In this document: one piece after another, positions 1-8,550 of the stretch
How positions within the stretch are numbered: the first letter of the stretch is position 1
Layout of the letters: every line of letters begins with the position of its first letter
Assembly: GCA_030592465.1 (NCBI GenBank)
Contig: JAUVJB010000078.1
Span: forward strand, 1-12,054
Origin: Bacteroidota bacterium
Lineage (GTDB): Bacteria > Bacteroidota > Bacteroidia > Bacteroidales > B39-G9
Direction: 5' to 3'
Length of the DNA: 12,054 nt
Position numbers and translations under genes: made by a program
The notes under the pieces: generated by a model
The model's database searches: none
What the model saw: only the letters and a program-made list of their open reading frames with translations
Told to the model about the DNA's origin: nothing

Positions 1-751
1 TATGCATTAAACCGGTGTCGTAAGTAATAACAACGTTTGCCTGCCTAACAATTGAAGCCGACCCGTATAAATTAAATTTTCCGCAAGCATTAACAATATT
101 ATTACCAACAGCATTGGCAATAATTTGTCCTCTTTCATTATCTTCTTTACCACCAATCAAAACAACAGGAAACTTTATTTTTTTACATAGAGATATTGCC
201 ATTTCGTTTGGTAATGCTTTGGTTAAATGATTTGCAGCAATAACAAAAGCAATAAATCCGGATTTAAACCTTTTATCTAAATTAGCAATATCAACTTGCT
301 CTTTTTCAGGGATAAAAAAATCTAAACCTTTTTGGTCATTTTTTACATCAAATAATTTTACCGTATCAAAATATCTATCAACAATATGAACTTTTGGGAG
401 TAAATTTTTTTTGAAATTAACATAAATCCATTTTTTAAAATTTAATTTGTCAATAGTGAACGACAGCAATCGCAAACAGGATTTTATTCTTATTGTCCTA
501 ATATTATTGTGCAGGTCAATAACATAATCGAAATGCTCATTTTTTAGTTCGGAAACAGTTTGATAAAAATGATTACTTAAAACATGAACTTTATCTATAT
601 AAGGATTAGAGACAACAATATTTGAAAACTGTTTTTTGGTAAGGAAATGTACTTCTGCACCATCAACCTGTTGCTTTAAACAACGAATAACCGGAGTAGT
701 TAAAACAATATCTCCAATTGAACTAAAACGAATTATTAAAAATTTAACCAA
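1..751 (-). CDS. Glycosyltransferase family 9 (LPS heptosyltransferase-like), C-terminus cut by window edge
   Basis: I translated this by eye from the minus strand; 250 codons are present before the window ends, against roughly 330-350 in complete family members. It begins MVKFLIIRFSSIGDIVLTTP, the classic GT9 N-terminal signature, followed by VHIVDRY (about residues 121-127), an IGGKEDNERG stretch (199-208) and YDTGLMH (244-250), which matches the conserved D-T/S-G-x-M-H motif of ADP-heptose:LPS heptosyltransferases. The family transfers ADP-activated heptose (or a related sugar) to lipid A-core at the inner face of the cytoplasmic membrane; the exact substrate here is unknown. The start is taken as TTG at 751: an in-frame stop lies just upstream, there is no ATG nearby, and this start gives the usual family N-terminus. 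It is the last gene of the atpD-atpC-hydrolase run, 71 bp after the hydrolase. Family assignment is firm, substrate is not. Confidence 0.9.
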   Translation of the reverse strand, partial: MVKFLIIRFSSIGDIVLTTPVIRCLKQQVDGAEVHFLTKKQFSNIVVSNPYIDKVHVLSNHFYQTVSELKNEHFDYVIDLHNNIRTIRIKSCLRLLSFTIDKLNFKKWIYVNFKKNLLPKVHIVDRYFDTVKLFDVKNDQKGLDFFIPEKEQVDIANLDKRFKSGFIAFVIAANHLTKALPNEMAISLCKKIKFPVVLIGGKEDNERGQIIANAVGNNIVNACGKFNLYGSASIVRQANVVITYDTGLMH

Positions 752-779
752 TTTTTGAATTTGTTTTTATTCGTAAAAG

Positions 780-807
780 ACAAGTTGTTACACTTGTTTA
801 TATAAAC
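780..807. repeat. Small dyads in the hydrolase-GT9 gap
   Basis: The 71-bp gap holds a 6-bp stem with a 6-nt loop (ACAAGT at 780-785, ACTTGT at 792-797) directly followed by a perfect 12-bp palindrome GTTTATATAAAC at 796-807. They overlap and could be alternative hairpins or an operator. No good TAnnTTTG promoter was seen here, so co-transcription of the GT9 gene with the genes upstream is possible. Confidence 0.35.
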
Positions 808-822
808 TTTTTGACGAAACAA

Positions 823-1560
823 TTATTTATTTTTTGTAAGGAATGTTAAAAGGTCAAACCAAACTTCTCTTTTGCAATCTGAAGAATTCCATAAAATTCG
901 CGACCCGTGAGTGCCTTTTTTATCACCGCTTGGTTTAAAAAGAGTTTTATATTCAGAAGACACTCCTGAAAGTAAAGTAGCCATGAATGGATATTCTATT
1001 TTTGCACAAGCAGCATAAACAGGCTTTTTCAATCCTGTAATTTCTTTTTGAATATTTAAGTTAAAAGAACTAAAATATTCGCCGGGGCTAAAAGCTATTA
1101 TTGCTTTTACTTTAGGATTGTCTTTTGCAATCATTAAGCATAATGAAGCAGAATAAGAACTTCCGAGAATAATAACCGGCTTTTTATTAATATTATAAGC
1201 ATAATCAATAGCAGCAATCATATCTTGCTCAGCATCTATATAGGTAGTTGGCATACCTAATTCTTTAGCTTCCCGGGCGGTTTCATTTTGTACATAATTT
1301 ACCTCACCACCTGAACGCAAATCAACAGCAAGACAATTAAATCCAATTTTTACAATTTTTGGAGCAGTTTCTTTGTATTCTCCTTTACTATATCCGGCTT
1401 GATGAAAAAGGACAACATAAGTATCGCCCGGCTGTGCTTTATATAAATCAGCAGTAATGTTTATGTCATCAATAGCCTTAAATGTAACTTTTTCCTGTGC
1501 TTGAATAATTGTTGAAAAGAAAAGAATAAAAAATAAAAATGTGCTTAAAAAAGTTTTCAT
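823..1560 (-). CDS. Secreted alpha/beta hydrolase of the dienelactone hydrolase type
   Basis: A 245-residue protein with a clear Sec signal peptide: Lys2, a hydrophobic core over residues 4-19, and probable cleavage after Ala21 (IIQA|QEK). It should act in the periplasm. The mature part has the alpha/beta hydrolase layout: an HQAG oxyanion-type loop at 53-56, DLRSGG at 80-85, the nucleophile elbow G-S-S-Y-S at 133-137 (candidate nucleophile Ser135), and a late GTHG with candidate catalytic His218. The usual acid position, normally an Asp in a GxxD context, reads ACAKIEYPF, so Glu189 is the best acid candidate. The substrate cannot be told. The gene lies 41 bp downstream of atpC on the same strand without an obvious promoter, suggesting read-through from the atp genes. 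Fold assignment is confident; an ester or cyclic ester hydrolase is the most likely activity, but this is inference. Confidence 0.85.
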   Translation of the reverse strand: MKTFLSTFLFFILFFSTIIQAQEKVTFKAIDDINITADLYKAQPGDTYVVLFHQAGYSKGEYKETAPKIVKIGFNCLAVDLRSGGEVNYVQNETAREAKELGMPTTYIDAEQDMIAAIDYAYNINKKPVIILGSSYSASLCLMIAKDNPKVKAIIAFSPGEYFSSFNLNIQKEITGLKKPVYAACAKIEYPFMATLLSGVSSEYKTLFKPSGDKKGTHGSRILWNSSDCKREVWFDLLTFLTKNK

Positions 1561-1601
1561 AACAGATATATTTTAAAAAGTAATAAAATTGCAAACATTA
1601 C

Positions 1602-1844
1602 TTAAACAATGTCAGCCAACACAATAACGTTATTTTTTGATACTTCGATTACGCCACCTTCAATTTCAAAAAATATTTTTTTATTATTATCTTCAATCAC
1701 TTTTATTCTACCTTGTTCAAGAGTTGAAATTATTGGTGCATGATTATTAAGAACTTCAAAAGAACCCTTAGTTCCGGGTACCTGAATTAATTTAATTTTT
1801 CCTGCGTATATTTTTTTATCCGGTGTTACAATTTCTAAATACAT
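1602..1844 (-). CDS. atpC: F1Fo ATP synthase epsilon subunit, short form
   Basis: An 80-residue protein beginning MYLEIVTPDKKIYAG and carrying the VPGTKGSFEVLNNHAPIIS block (about residues 22-40) that is diagnostic of the epsilon N-terminal beta-sandwich. Epsilon sits on the central stalk of F1 and couples gamma rotation to the c-ring. Typical bacterial epsilon is about 130-140 residues with a C-terminal helical hairpin that can inhibit ATP hydrolysis; here the protein ends right after the beta-sandwich (VIVLADIV), so that hairpin is absent. This short form is, to my knowledge, usual in Bacteroidota rather than a truncation. The gene starts 11 bp after the atpD stop, so the two are one transcript. 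No gene for the other F1 or Fo subunits is seen in this window. Confidence 0.95.
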   Translation of the reverse strand: MYLEIVTPDKKIYAGKIKLIQVPGTKGSFEVLNNHAPIISTLEQGRIKVIEDNNKKIFFEIEGGVIEVSKNNVIVLADIV

Positions 1845-1855
1845 TTTTAATAAAA

Positions 1856-3403
<1,548 letters not shown>

Positions 3404-3418
3404 TCAATACTAAAAATA

Positions 3419-3449
3419 CAAATTTAGACAATTTTCAAAGTTAAGCAAA
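3419..3449 (-). promoter_or_regulatory. Bacteroidota-type promoter of atpD-atpC
   Basis: On the minus strand TTTG (3449-3446), a 19-bp spacer, and TAAATTTG (3426-3419) match the Bacteroidota -33/-7 consensus TTTG/TAnnTTTG exactly. Transcription would start near 3412-3414, leaving a leader of roughly 27-30 nt before the atpD ATG at 3385. A second -7-like box, TAACTTTG (3443-3436), overlaps the spacer and has a TTG 21 bp upstream, so two closely spaced start points are possible. Confidence 0.75.
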
Positions 3450-3544
3450 ATTAGTTGGCTTTTTCAATAATAAATAGAACAGGTTCCTGATTAAATTACA
3501 AACTTAAGCCAGAATTATGCCAATGGTTATATATTGCCAACAAT

Positions 3545-4522
3545 CTATTTAACCCGATTAATTAATGTGGTTTTGATAAAAGATGACAGTTCCTGTTTTC
3601 GTTCCGAATTAACAGAAACTTTATCAAGATAAGTAAAAGCCAAATTAAAATATTCAACAATTTTATTTTGTGCAATTTTTTTTATCCCCAATCTATTATA
3701 AATACTAATTACAGATTTAATTTTTTTTTCAGAAGGACAATTTTTCGTAAAAAACTGATTGTAAAGTTCTTTATAATCAGCACTTTTTGCCAATTCAACA
3801 GCTTTAATTAATAAATATGTTTTTTTATTTGTAATAATATCGTTGCCAATTTTTTTTCCAAATACCTTTGTGTCTCCATACACATCGAGAAAATCGTCTT
3901 GAATTTGAAAAGCAAGTCCAAGGTTTATACCAAACAAATATAAAAATTGAGCATCTTTGTGTGAAGCGCCACCTATCAATGCCCCAATTTTTAGACTTGC
4001 TGCAATTAATACTGCTGTCTTAAGTTCTATCATTTTTAAATAATTGGCTTCTGAAACCGGCTTTTTATCTTCAAAATTCATGTCATATTGCTGCCCCTCA
4101 CAAACCTGTAAGGCTGTTGTGTTAAAAACATCTAAAACTTCAAAAAAATTATTTGAGTTTGTTTTTGTAATAAATTGATAAGCAATTATCGACATAGCAT
4201 CGCCGGAAAGAATAGCAACATTTGAATTCCATTTTGTGTGCACGGTCGGTTTGTTTCTTCGCAACGAAGAATTATCCATTATATCGTCGTGAAGAAGAGT
4301 AAAATTATGAAATATCTCAAGAGCTAATGCTGCATTTATCGCTTTATCAATATCATCAGAAAATAAATTACACGCCATTAATACAAAAACAGGACGTATT
4401 CGTTTACCACCGAGCGACAAAATATATTTTATTGGTTCATATAATTGTCTTGGTTCTTTAACAAAATTCTCATTATTAATTTGCTTGTTTACAAGTTCTT
4501 GTAAATCTTTATATGAATACAT
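3545..4522 (-). CDS. All-trans polyprenyl (prenyl) diphosphate synthase
   Basis: A complete 325-residue trans-prenyltransferase. It shows GGKRIRP (38-44, allylic/IPP diphosphate binding), the first Asp-rich motif DDIMD (79-83) followed by LRR (87-89), Lys168-Thr169, the second Asp-rich motif QDDFLD (208-213), and a Lys-rich GNDIITNKK stretch (226-234). It condenses isopentenyl diphosphate onto an allylic diphosphate with Mg2+ bound by the two Asp motifs, in the cytoplasm, supplying isoprenoids such as quinone tails, carotenoid or lipid-carrier precursors. The first motif is the DDxxD form without the two-residue insertion of typical bacterial FPP synthases. The residue five before it is Phe74, where octaprenyl synthases such as IspB have Ala, hinting at a medium-chain product (about C15-C20). 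The gene stands alone between two long gaps. Fold and reaction class are firm; chain length is inference. Confidence 0.93.
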   Translation of the reverse strand: MYSYKDLQELVNKQINNENFVKEPRQLYEPIKYILSLGGKRIRPVFVLMACNLFSDDIDKAINAALALEIFHNFTLLHDDIMDNSSLRRNKPTVHTKWNSNVAILSGDAMSIIAYQFITKTNSNNFFEVLDVFNTTALQVCEGQQYDMNFEDKKPVSEANYLKMIELKTAVLIAASLKIGALIGGASHKDAQFLYLFGINLGLAFQIQDDFLDVYGDTKVFGKKIGNDIITNKKTYLLIKAVELAKSADYKELYNQFFTKNCPSEKKIKSVISIYNRLGIKKIAQNKIVEYFNLAFTYLDKVSVNSERKQELSSFIKTTLINRVK

Positions 4523-4532
4523 GGAATTAGTT

Positions 4533-4564
4533 TAAAGTTATAAAGTTATACAACAGACTACAAA
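4533..4564 (-). promoter_or_regulatory. Weak candidate promoter of the prenyl diphosphate synthase
   Basis: Minus strand: TTTG (4564-4561), 20-bp spacer, TAACTTTA (4540-4533), one base off the TAnnTTTG consensus. A second identical TAACTTTA lies immediately upstream (4548-4541). If real, the leader would be only about 6 nt, which lowers confidence. Confidence 0.3.
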
Positions 4565-4608
4565 AGAACTACAACTTCTCGTACATGCCACAGAAACCTC
4601 TCATAATC

Positions 4609-4634
4609 ATCATAATGACAGCTAACATTATGAT
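4609..4634. repeat. Perfect 9-bp stem hairpin
   Basis: ATCATAATG (4609-4617) and CATTATGAT (4626-4634) are exact inverted copies around an 8-nt loop. The stem is AT-rich and has no run of T long enough to call a terminator. It lies about 90 bp upstream of the prenyl diphosphate synthase start. Confidence 0.5.
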
Positions 4635-4668
4635 TTTAGATTGTTTCCCGAACCATCAGGGATTTTTT

Positions 4669-4696
4669 ATTGACTATTGATTATTGTCTATTGTTC
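4669..4696. repeat. Four tandem 7-bp ATTG-core repeats
   Basis: Consecutive heptamers ATTGACT, ATTGATT, ATTGTCT, ATTGTTC share the first four bases and a C/T-rich tail. Bases 4673-4685 are exactly repeated in inverse orientation at 4786-4798. Confidence 0.7.
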
Positions 4697-4785
4697 GCTA
4701 ACATATTGGTTAATAGCTTTATAATGTTATATTTTATTTTAGATTTTTAAATATTAAGTCATTGAAATTCATCATGCTAAAAACA

Positions 4786-4812
4786 AATAATCAATAGTAA
4801 ATCAGCAATAGA
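4786..4812. repeat. Inverted partner of the 7-bp repeat array
   Basis: AATAATCAATAGT (4786-4798) is the exact inverse of 4673-4685, 100 bp away. Read on the minus strand the stretch also falls into heptamers (ATTGCTG, ATTTACT, ATTGATT), so it looks like a second, degraded copy of the same short-period array rather than a simple stem. Confidence 0.55.
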
Positions 4813-4855
4813 AAATCGCTGAACTATAGGGATTGAAATATAAGTAATCCGGAAA

Positions 4856-4887
4856 AACAATATAACAATTGAGCAATTAAACAATCC
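4856..4887. repeat. Four tandem 8-bp CAAT-core repeats
   Basis: Consecutive octamers AACAATAT, AACAATTG, AGCAATTA, AACAATCC share A-A/G-C-A-A-T. The core is the reverse complement of the ATTG core in the 7-bp array 170 bp away, but the period differs by one base. Confidence 0.6.
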
Positions 4888-4954
4888 AGAGTACTTGTGA
4901 TAAAACTGTTCTTGTTTTGCAACATCTATAATAAAGTGTATTACCGGGGTTTTT

Positions 4955-5899
4955 TCAAATATTATTTAACTCAAATAAACCTTTTTTCAAAATATTTGTT
5001 ATTCCTTGTTCTAAACTAATTAATTCACGACCTAAAATTTTTCTCATGTTTGTATTATCAGGCAATCGTCTTCTCATATCCCCATCTTTTAAAGGAGGTA
5101 AAAAAACAACTTTAGATTTTGAATTTGTCAATTTAATAATTGTATCAGCGAGTGAAATGATTGTTACTTCATTATTTCCGCCAACATTCACAACATCATT
5201 AACAATAAGATTATTATTAAAAGCTTTTACACATGCCTCAATATTATCATCAATATAACAAAAAGTACGTGTTTGCAGACCATCACCATAAATAGTTATA
5301 TCTTCGTTTTTTAGAGCCTTCATAATAAACTTACTAATAACAAAATCTTTGCTTTGTTTTGGACCATAAGTATTAAAAAAGCGAAAAATAGTATAGTCTA
5401 AATCATATTCTTGTTTAAACGATTTTAAAAACGCTTCACCAACATTTTTAACAATAGCATAAGGTAAACGGGAATTTAATGGTGTTGTATATACATTTTG
5501 CGGGAACTCGACAGGCTCTCCATAAATTTCTGACGATGAAGAAAAAAACATTCTTTTTACTCCGGTATTTTTTGAGATTGAAAGGATGTTCTTAATACCG
5601 TCAATGTCTTTAAGTACCTTAACCGGATTTTCTTGGGTTCGTTGCACGCCAACCATTGCCGCATAATGAAACACATAATCGAACTTATAAGCTAACATTA
5701 TTTCGGCAATGTCGGTATAATTATTAACATCACATTTAATAAATTTAAAATTTTTAAACGTTTGTGGAGGTAATTTTTTTTTATTTCCGGTTGAGAGATT
5801 ATCAACTATAACTAAATAGTTATCCTCATCTTGTAAAAGTCTTTCGGAAAGAACGCTTCCTATAAAACCTGCACCACCTGTAATTAGAATTTTTTTCAT
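4955..5899 (-). CDS. NAD-dependent epimerase/dehydratase (extended SDR) for nucleotide sugars
   Basis: A 314-residue extended short-chain dehydrogenase. The NAD-binding GGAGFIG motif is at 8-14, Asp33 follows strand 2 as expected for NAD, SSSSEIYGE is at 120-128 with Ser122 as the likely catalytic hydroxyl, and the Y-x3-K pair is Tyr147/Lys151 (PYAIVK). RFFNTYGP (163-170) and GLQTRTFCYIDD (197-208) are typical of UDP-glucose 4-epimerase, UDP-glucuronate decarboxylase and related enzymes. It probably makes an activated sugar for surface polysaccharide; which one cannot be decided. The start chosen is ATG at 5899: it puts the Rossmann strand (MKKILITGG) at the N-terminus. A longer reading from 5971 would add 24 unlike residues and overlap the exporter stop codon. 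It lies 61 bp after the exporter gene on the same strand, so they may be co-transcribed. The stop is TGA. Confidence 0.9.
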   Translation of the reverse strand: MKKILITGGAGFIGSVLSERLLQDEDNYLVIVDNLSTGNKKKLPPQTFKNFKFIKCDVNNYTDIAEIMLAYKFDYVFHYAAMVGVQRTQENPVKVLKDIDGIKNILSISKNTGVKRMFFSSSSEIYGEPVEFPQNVYTTPLNSRLPYAIVKNVGEAFLKSFKQEYDLDYTIFRFFNTYGPKQSKDFVISKFIMKALKNEDITIYGDGLQTRTFCYIDDNIEACVKAFNNNLIVNDVVNVGGNNEVTIISLADTIIKLTNSKSKVVFLPPLKDGDMRRRLPDNTNMRKILGRELISLEQGITNILKKGLFELNNI

Positions 5900-5906
5900 G
5901 GTTTGT

Positions 5907-5956
5907 CTTTTTAAAAAGATGTAACTGTTTATAACAGAGACGTTACATGTAATGTC
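5907..5956. repeat. Cluster of dyads in the exporter-epimerase spacer
   Basis: The 61-bp spacer contains CTTTTTAAAAAG (5907-5918, perfect 12-bp palindrome), CTGTT/AACAG around TAT (5925-5937), and an 18-bp near-palindrome at 5939-5956 (16 of 18 positions symmetric, centre TTACATGTAA). TGTAAC and GTTACA also pair across the middle. It may be an intercistronic RNA structure, an operator or a weak terminator; nothing decides between these. Confidence 0.4.
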
Positions 5957-5960
5957 TTTG

Positions 5961-8339
5961 TTATTTAGCAATTTTTAACTGTTCTATCTCAATATCTTCT
6001 TCTTCGTCGAATATTTGAATTAACGGTTCTGCAAATGCTTTAGTTGTAATTATTTTTTCTAATGATAATAGCAATGACGGTAATAAAATAAGGTTAGAAA
6101 ACATTGCAAAAAGTAATGTTATTGATACTAACATTCCTAAAGCTGCAGTGCCGCCAAAATTTGATGCAATAAATATTGCAAAACCAAAAAACAAAACAAT
6201 AGAGGTGTACATCATACTAACACCTGTTTCTTTTAAAGCTTCGACAACAGATGTTTTTATATCCCAATCATGAACTTTTAATTCTTGCCTATACTTTGCC
6301 AAGAAATGAATGGTGTCGTCAACAGAAATGCCAAAAGAAATACTAAAAACCAAAATGGTTGAGGGTTTTATCGGTATTCCAAAATATCCCATGAGGGCTG
6401 CAGTTAACAATAGAGGGATTAGGTTTGGGATAAGCGACACAAAAACCATTCGAAACGATGCAAACATCCACGACATTATTAATGCTATAATAATAATAGC
6501 GAGAAGTAAACTCACCAATAAATTTTTTATCAAATATTTTGTGCCTTTAAAAAAAATTATACTTGTCCCTGTTAATATTGTATTATACTTATTAGGAGAG
6601 AACACTGTATTTATATCAGCTTCGATTTTTTCTGCAAGCGATTTCATTTTATCTGTACCGATGTCCTTCATTTGAATATTAATACGAGCAATTTGGTGGG
6701 TACTGTCAACGAACGAACTGATTAAATTTCCAGTATCGTTAAATTTAGATGCATAAGCCATTATAAAATTTTTATCCATATTATTTGGAAGACTGTATTT
6801 ACGTGGATTTCCTTTATAGAATGCTTGTCTTAAAAATTTTATGGCATCAACCATCGACATTGGTCTTGAAAGTTCCGGATATTTACTAAGCGATTTTTCT
6901 AATTTTTCAATTTTTTTAAATGTTTTTGTATTAAATGCACCTTTTTTCTTTTTGGTATCAATTAATATCTCAAGAGGCATTACTCCATTAAAATGTTTTT
7001 CAAAAAATTTTAAATCTTTATAAATAGGGTCGTGTTTGGGAAGGTCATCAACAATATATCCTGTACTCTTCATTAGAGTAACACCATATATTCCCAAACC
7101 AATTATTACGGCAAAAACAAAATATACTAATTTACGATGGTTAAGTGTAACATTAATAAGATTCTGAATTATAAAATGAACTTTTTTATTATCTAAGTGT
7201 TTAGTGTGTTTTGATTTGGGAGGTGGAAGAAAACTAAAAAATATTGGGATTAACAATATTGACAAAACAAATACTCCCATAATATTTAATGCCGCAATAA
7301 TACCAAACTCTGTTAATATGCTGCTACTTGTAATAATAAAAGTAGCAAAACCCGAGGCTGTTGTTAAATTAGTCAAAAATATTGCATTACCGGTTTTTTG
7401 GATAACCCTTTGTAATGCTTTAATTTTGTTTCCGTGTTGTTTATATTCGGAATAATATTTATTCAACAAAAATATGCTATTTGGAACACCAATAACAATA
7501 AGCAAAGGCGGTATCATTCCTGAAAGAATGGTAATCTCATAGTTAAAAAGCACCATAGAGCCCATAGACCAAATAACACTAATGCCAACAACAAGTATTG
7601 GGAAAAACACGGCTTTAAACGACTTAAAAAACAAATACAAAATAAAAGCACAAACCAAAAAAGCTAAAACAAGAAACATATACAATTCAGCTTTAACTTT
7701 GTTTGAAATAGCAGTCCTAATATATGGAAGTCCTGAATAATGAAATTTTAAATTATACCTTTCCCCGTACTGCTCAATTTTTTGTTTAACATCTTCAACT
7801 ATTTTAACTCTTTCTTTTGTATTAAGTTTTTTCGGAGACAAGCTTACTGCCATTAAATAAACTTTATTTGTATCGTTGTATAATAAACTTTTATAAAAAG
7901 GCAGATTTTGTGCTATTTTAACCAAACTATCTAATTCGTGCTGTGTTTTAATATGCTTTGGGAAAATAGGGGATAATTCAAACTTTTTTTCTTCAGAATT
8001 TTTTATTACATTGATTATGTGTGCTATTGAAACAACATTGGTAATACCATTCATGTGTTTAATAGTATCGTTTAAAGCAATCCAATTATTAAATTTTTCA
8101 AGTTGAAAAAAATTAGTATCCTTAACACCAATTGCAAAAATATTTGCTTGCTCACCAAATTTTTTTTTCGAATACTGATAATCTAAAAAGGAGGTGTCTT
8201 TCTCGGGAAGCATCTGAACGTGCCTATACGACATGCGTATAAAACTAGCCTGATAGGCCATAAAAACAGTAATTATTGCAATGGCAGCTAAAAACCAAAC
8301 TCTTTTTCGCAAAATTACTCTAGCTACTAATATCCACAT
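5961..8339 (-). CDS. RND superfamily exporter, MMPL type
   Basis: A complete 792-residue inner-membrane protein with the duplicated RND architecture. First half: TM1 about 13-31, a large periplasmic loop about 32-215, then TM2-TM6 between 218 and 371. Second half: TM7 about 404-422, second periplasmic loop about 425-602, then TM8-TM12 between 605 and 760, and a short acidic C-tail (EEEDIEIEQ). GISVDDTIHFL at 670-680 in TM10 carries the Asp674/Asp675 pair expected for proton coupling. The matching site in the first repeat reads GVPNSIFLLNKYY (284-296) and has no acidic residue. Relatives move lipids or other hydrophobic molecules out of the inner membrane using the proton-motive force; the cargo here is unknown. 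No membrane-fusion or outer-membrane partner gene is adjacent. A -7 box lies at 8382-8389, and the epimerase follows after 61 bp. Confidence 0.93.
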   Translation of the reverse strand: MWILVARVILRKRVWFLAAIAIITVFMAYQASFIRMSYRHVQMLPEKDTSFLDYQYSKKKFGEQANIFAIGVKDTNFFQLEKFNNWIALNDTIKHMNGITNVVSIAHIINVIKNSEEKKFELSPIFPKHIKTQHELDSLVKIAQNLPFYKSLLYNDTNKVYLMAVSLSPKKLNTKERVKIVEDVKQKIEQYGERYNLKFHYSGLPYIRTAISNKVKAELYMFLVLAFLVCAFILYLFFKSFKAVFFPILVVGISVIWSMGSMVLFNYEITILSGMIPPLLIVIGVPNSIFLLNKYYSEYKQHGNKIKALQRVIQKTGNAIFLTNLTTASGFATFIITSSSILTEFGIIAALNIMGVFVLSILLIPIFFSFLPPPKSKHTKHLDNKKVHFIIQNLINVTLNHRKLVYFVFAVIIGLGIYGVTLMKSTGYIVDDLPKHDPIYKDLKFFEKHFNGVMPLEILIDTKKKKGAFNTKTFKKIEKLEKSLSKYPELSRPMSMVDAIKFLRQAFYKGNPRKYSLPNNMDKNFIMAYASKFNDTGNLISSFVDSTHQIARINIQMKDIGTDKMKSLAEKIEADINTVFSPNKYNTILTGTSIIFFKGTKYLIKNLLVSLLLAIIIIALIMSWMFASFRMVFVSLIPNLIPLLLTAALMGYFGIPIKPSTILVFSISFGISVDDTIHFLAKYRQELKVHDWDIKTSVVEALKETGVSMMYTSIVLFFGFAIFIASNFGGTAALGMLVSITLLFAMFSNLILLPSLLLSLEKIITTKAFAEPLIQIFDEEEDIEIEQLKIAK

Positions 8340-8381
8340 TTATAATAAGATATATAAAATTTCTAACTTCAACACATTTTT

Positions 8382-8389
8382 CAAATGTA
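8382..8389 (-). promoter_or_regulatory. Candidate -7 box of the exporter gene
   Basis: TACATTTG on the minus strand matches TAnnTTTG exactly and sits 43-50 bp upstream of the exporter ATG (8339), predicting a leader of about 35 nt. No TTG was found at the proper distance for a -33 box, so the call rests on one element. The box is also part of a small hairpin (ACATTT, 3-nt loop, AAATGT; 8374-8388). Confidence 0.4.
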
Positions 8390-8550
8390 AAGGGCTAAAG
8401 TACTATTTTATTAATATTTTTCAAAGAAGATTTTTTTTTATTAATAGCATTAGTTCTGCATGTCTTTCCTAAAAAGGTTGAGAAGCTTTGATTACATTCT
8501 TCCGGATGTTACCATGAACGAAATCAAAAAATATTATTATTTATAATGTA

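Larger units (their letters stand above)
4523..4954. other. 432-bp gap without genes, rich in short repeats
   Basis: No open reading frame with recognisable content was found on either strand. The gap holds a 9-bp hairpin (4609-4634), a four-unit 7-bp repeat (4669-4696), a diverged inverted partner of it (4786-4812) and a four-unit 8-bp repeat (4856-4887), each listed separately. It must also contain the 3' end of the epimerase transcript and the promoter of the prenyl diphosphate synthase. No U-tailed GC-rich terminator was seen after the epimerase. Confidence 0.6.

Noticed and set aside
4643..4668. TCCC...GGGA followed by TTTTTT as an intrinsic terminator on the plus strand
   Set aside because: The stem is only 4 bp with a 9-nt loop, and no plus-strand gene lies upstream to be terminated.
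5900..5971. Extended N-terminus of the epimerase starting at 5971
   Set aside because: It adds 24 residues with no family resemblance before the Rossmann strand and overlaps the end of the exporter gene; ATG at 5899 gives the standard MKKILITGGAGFIG start.
6310..6675. 121-codon plus-strand open frame opposite the exporter
   Set aside because: Antisense to the conserved TM8-TM10 region of the RND protein; no protein-like features of its own. The same applies to smaller antisense frames at 2020-2229, 3038-3359, 5046-5258, 6841-7023, 7204-7455, 9452-9640 and 11313-11501.
8281..8472. 63-codon plus-strand open frame at the exporter 5' end
   Set aside because: Half of it is antisense to the exporter start and the rest is low-complexity gap sequence covering the exporter's likely promoter.
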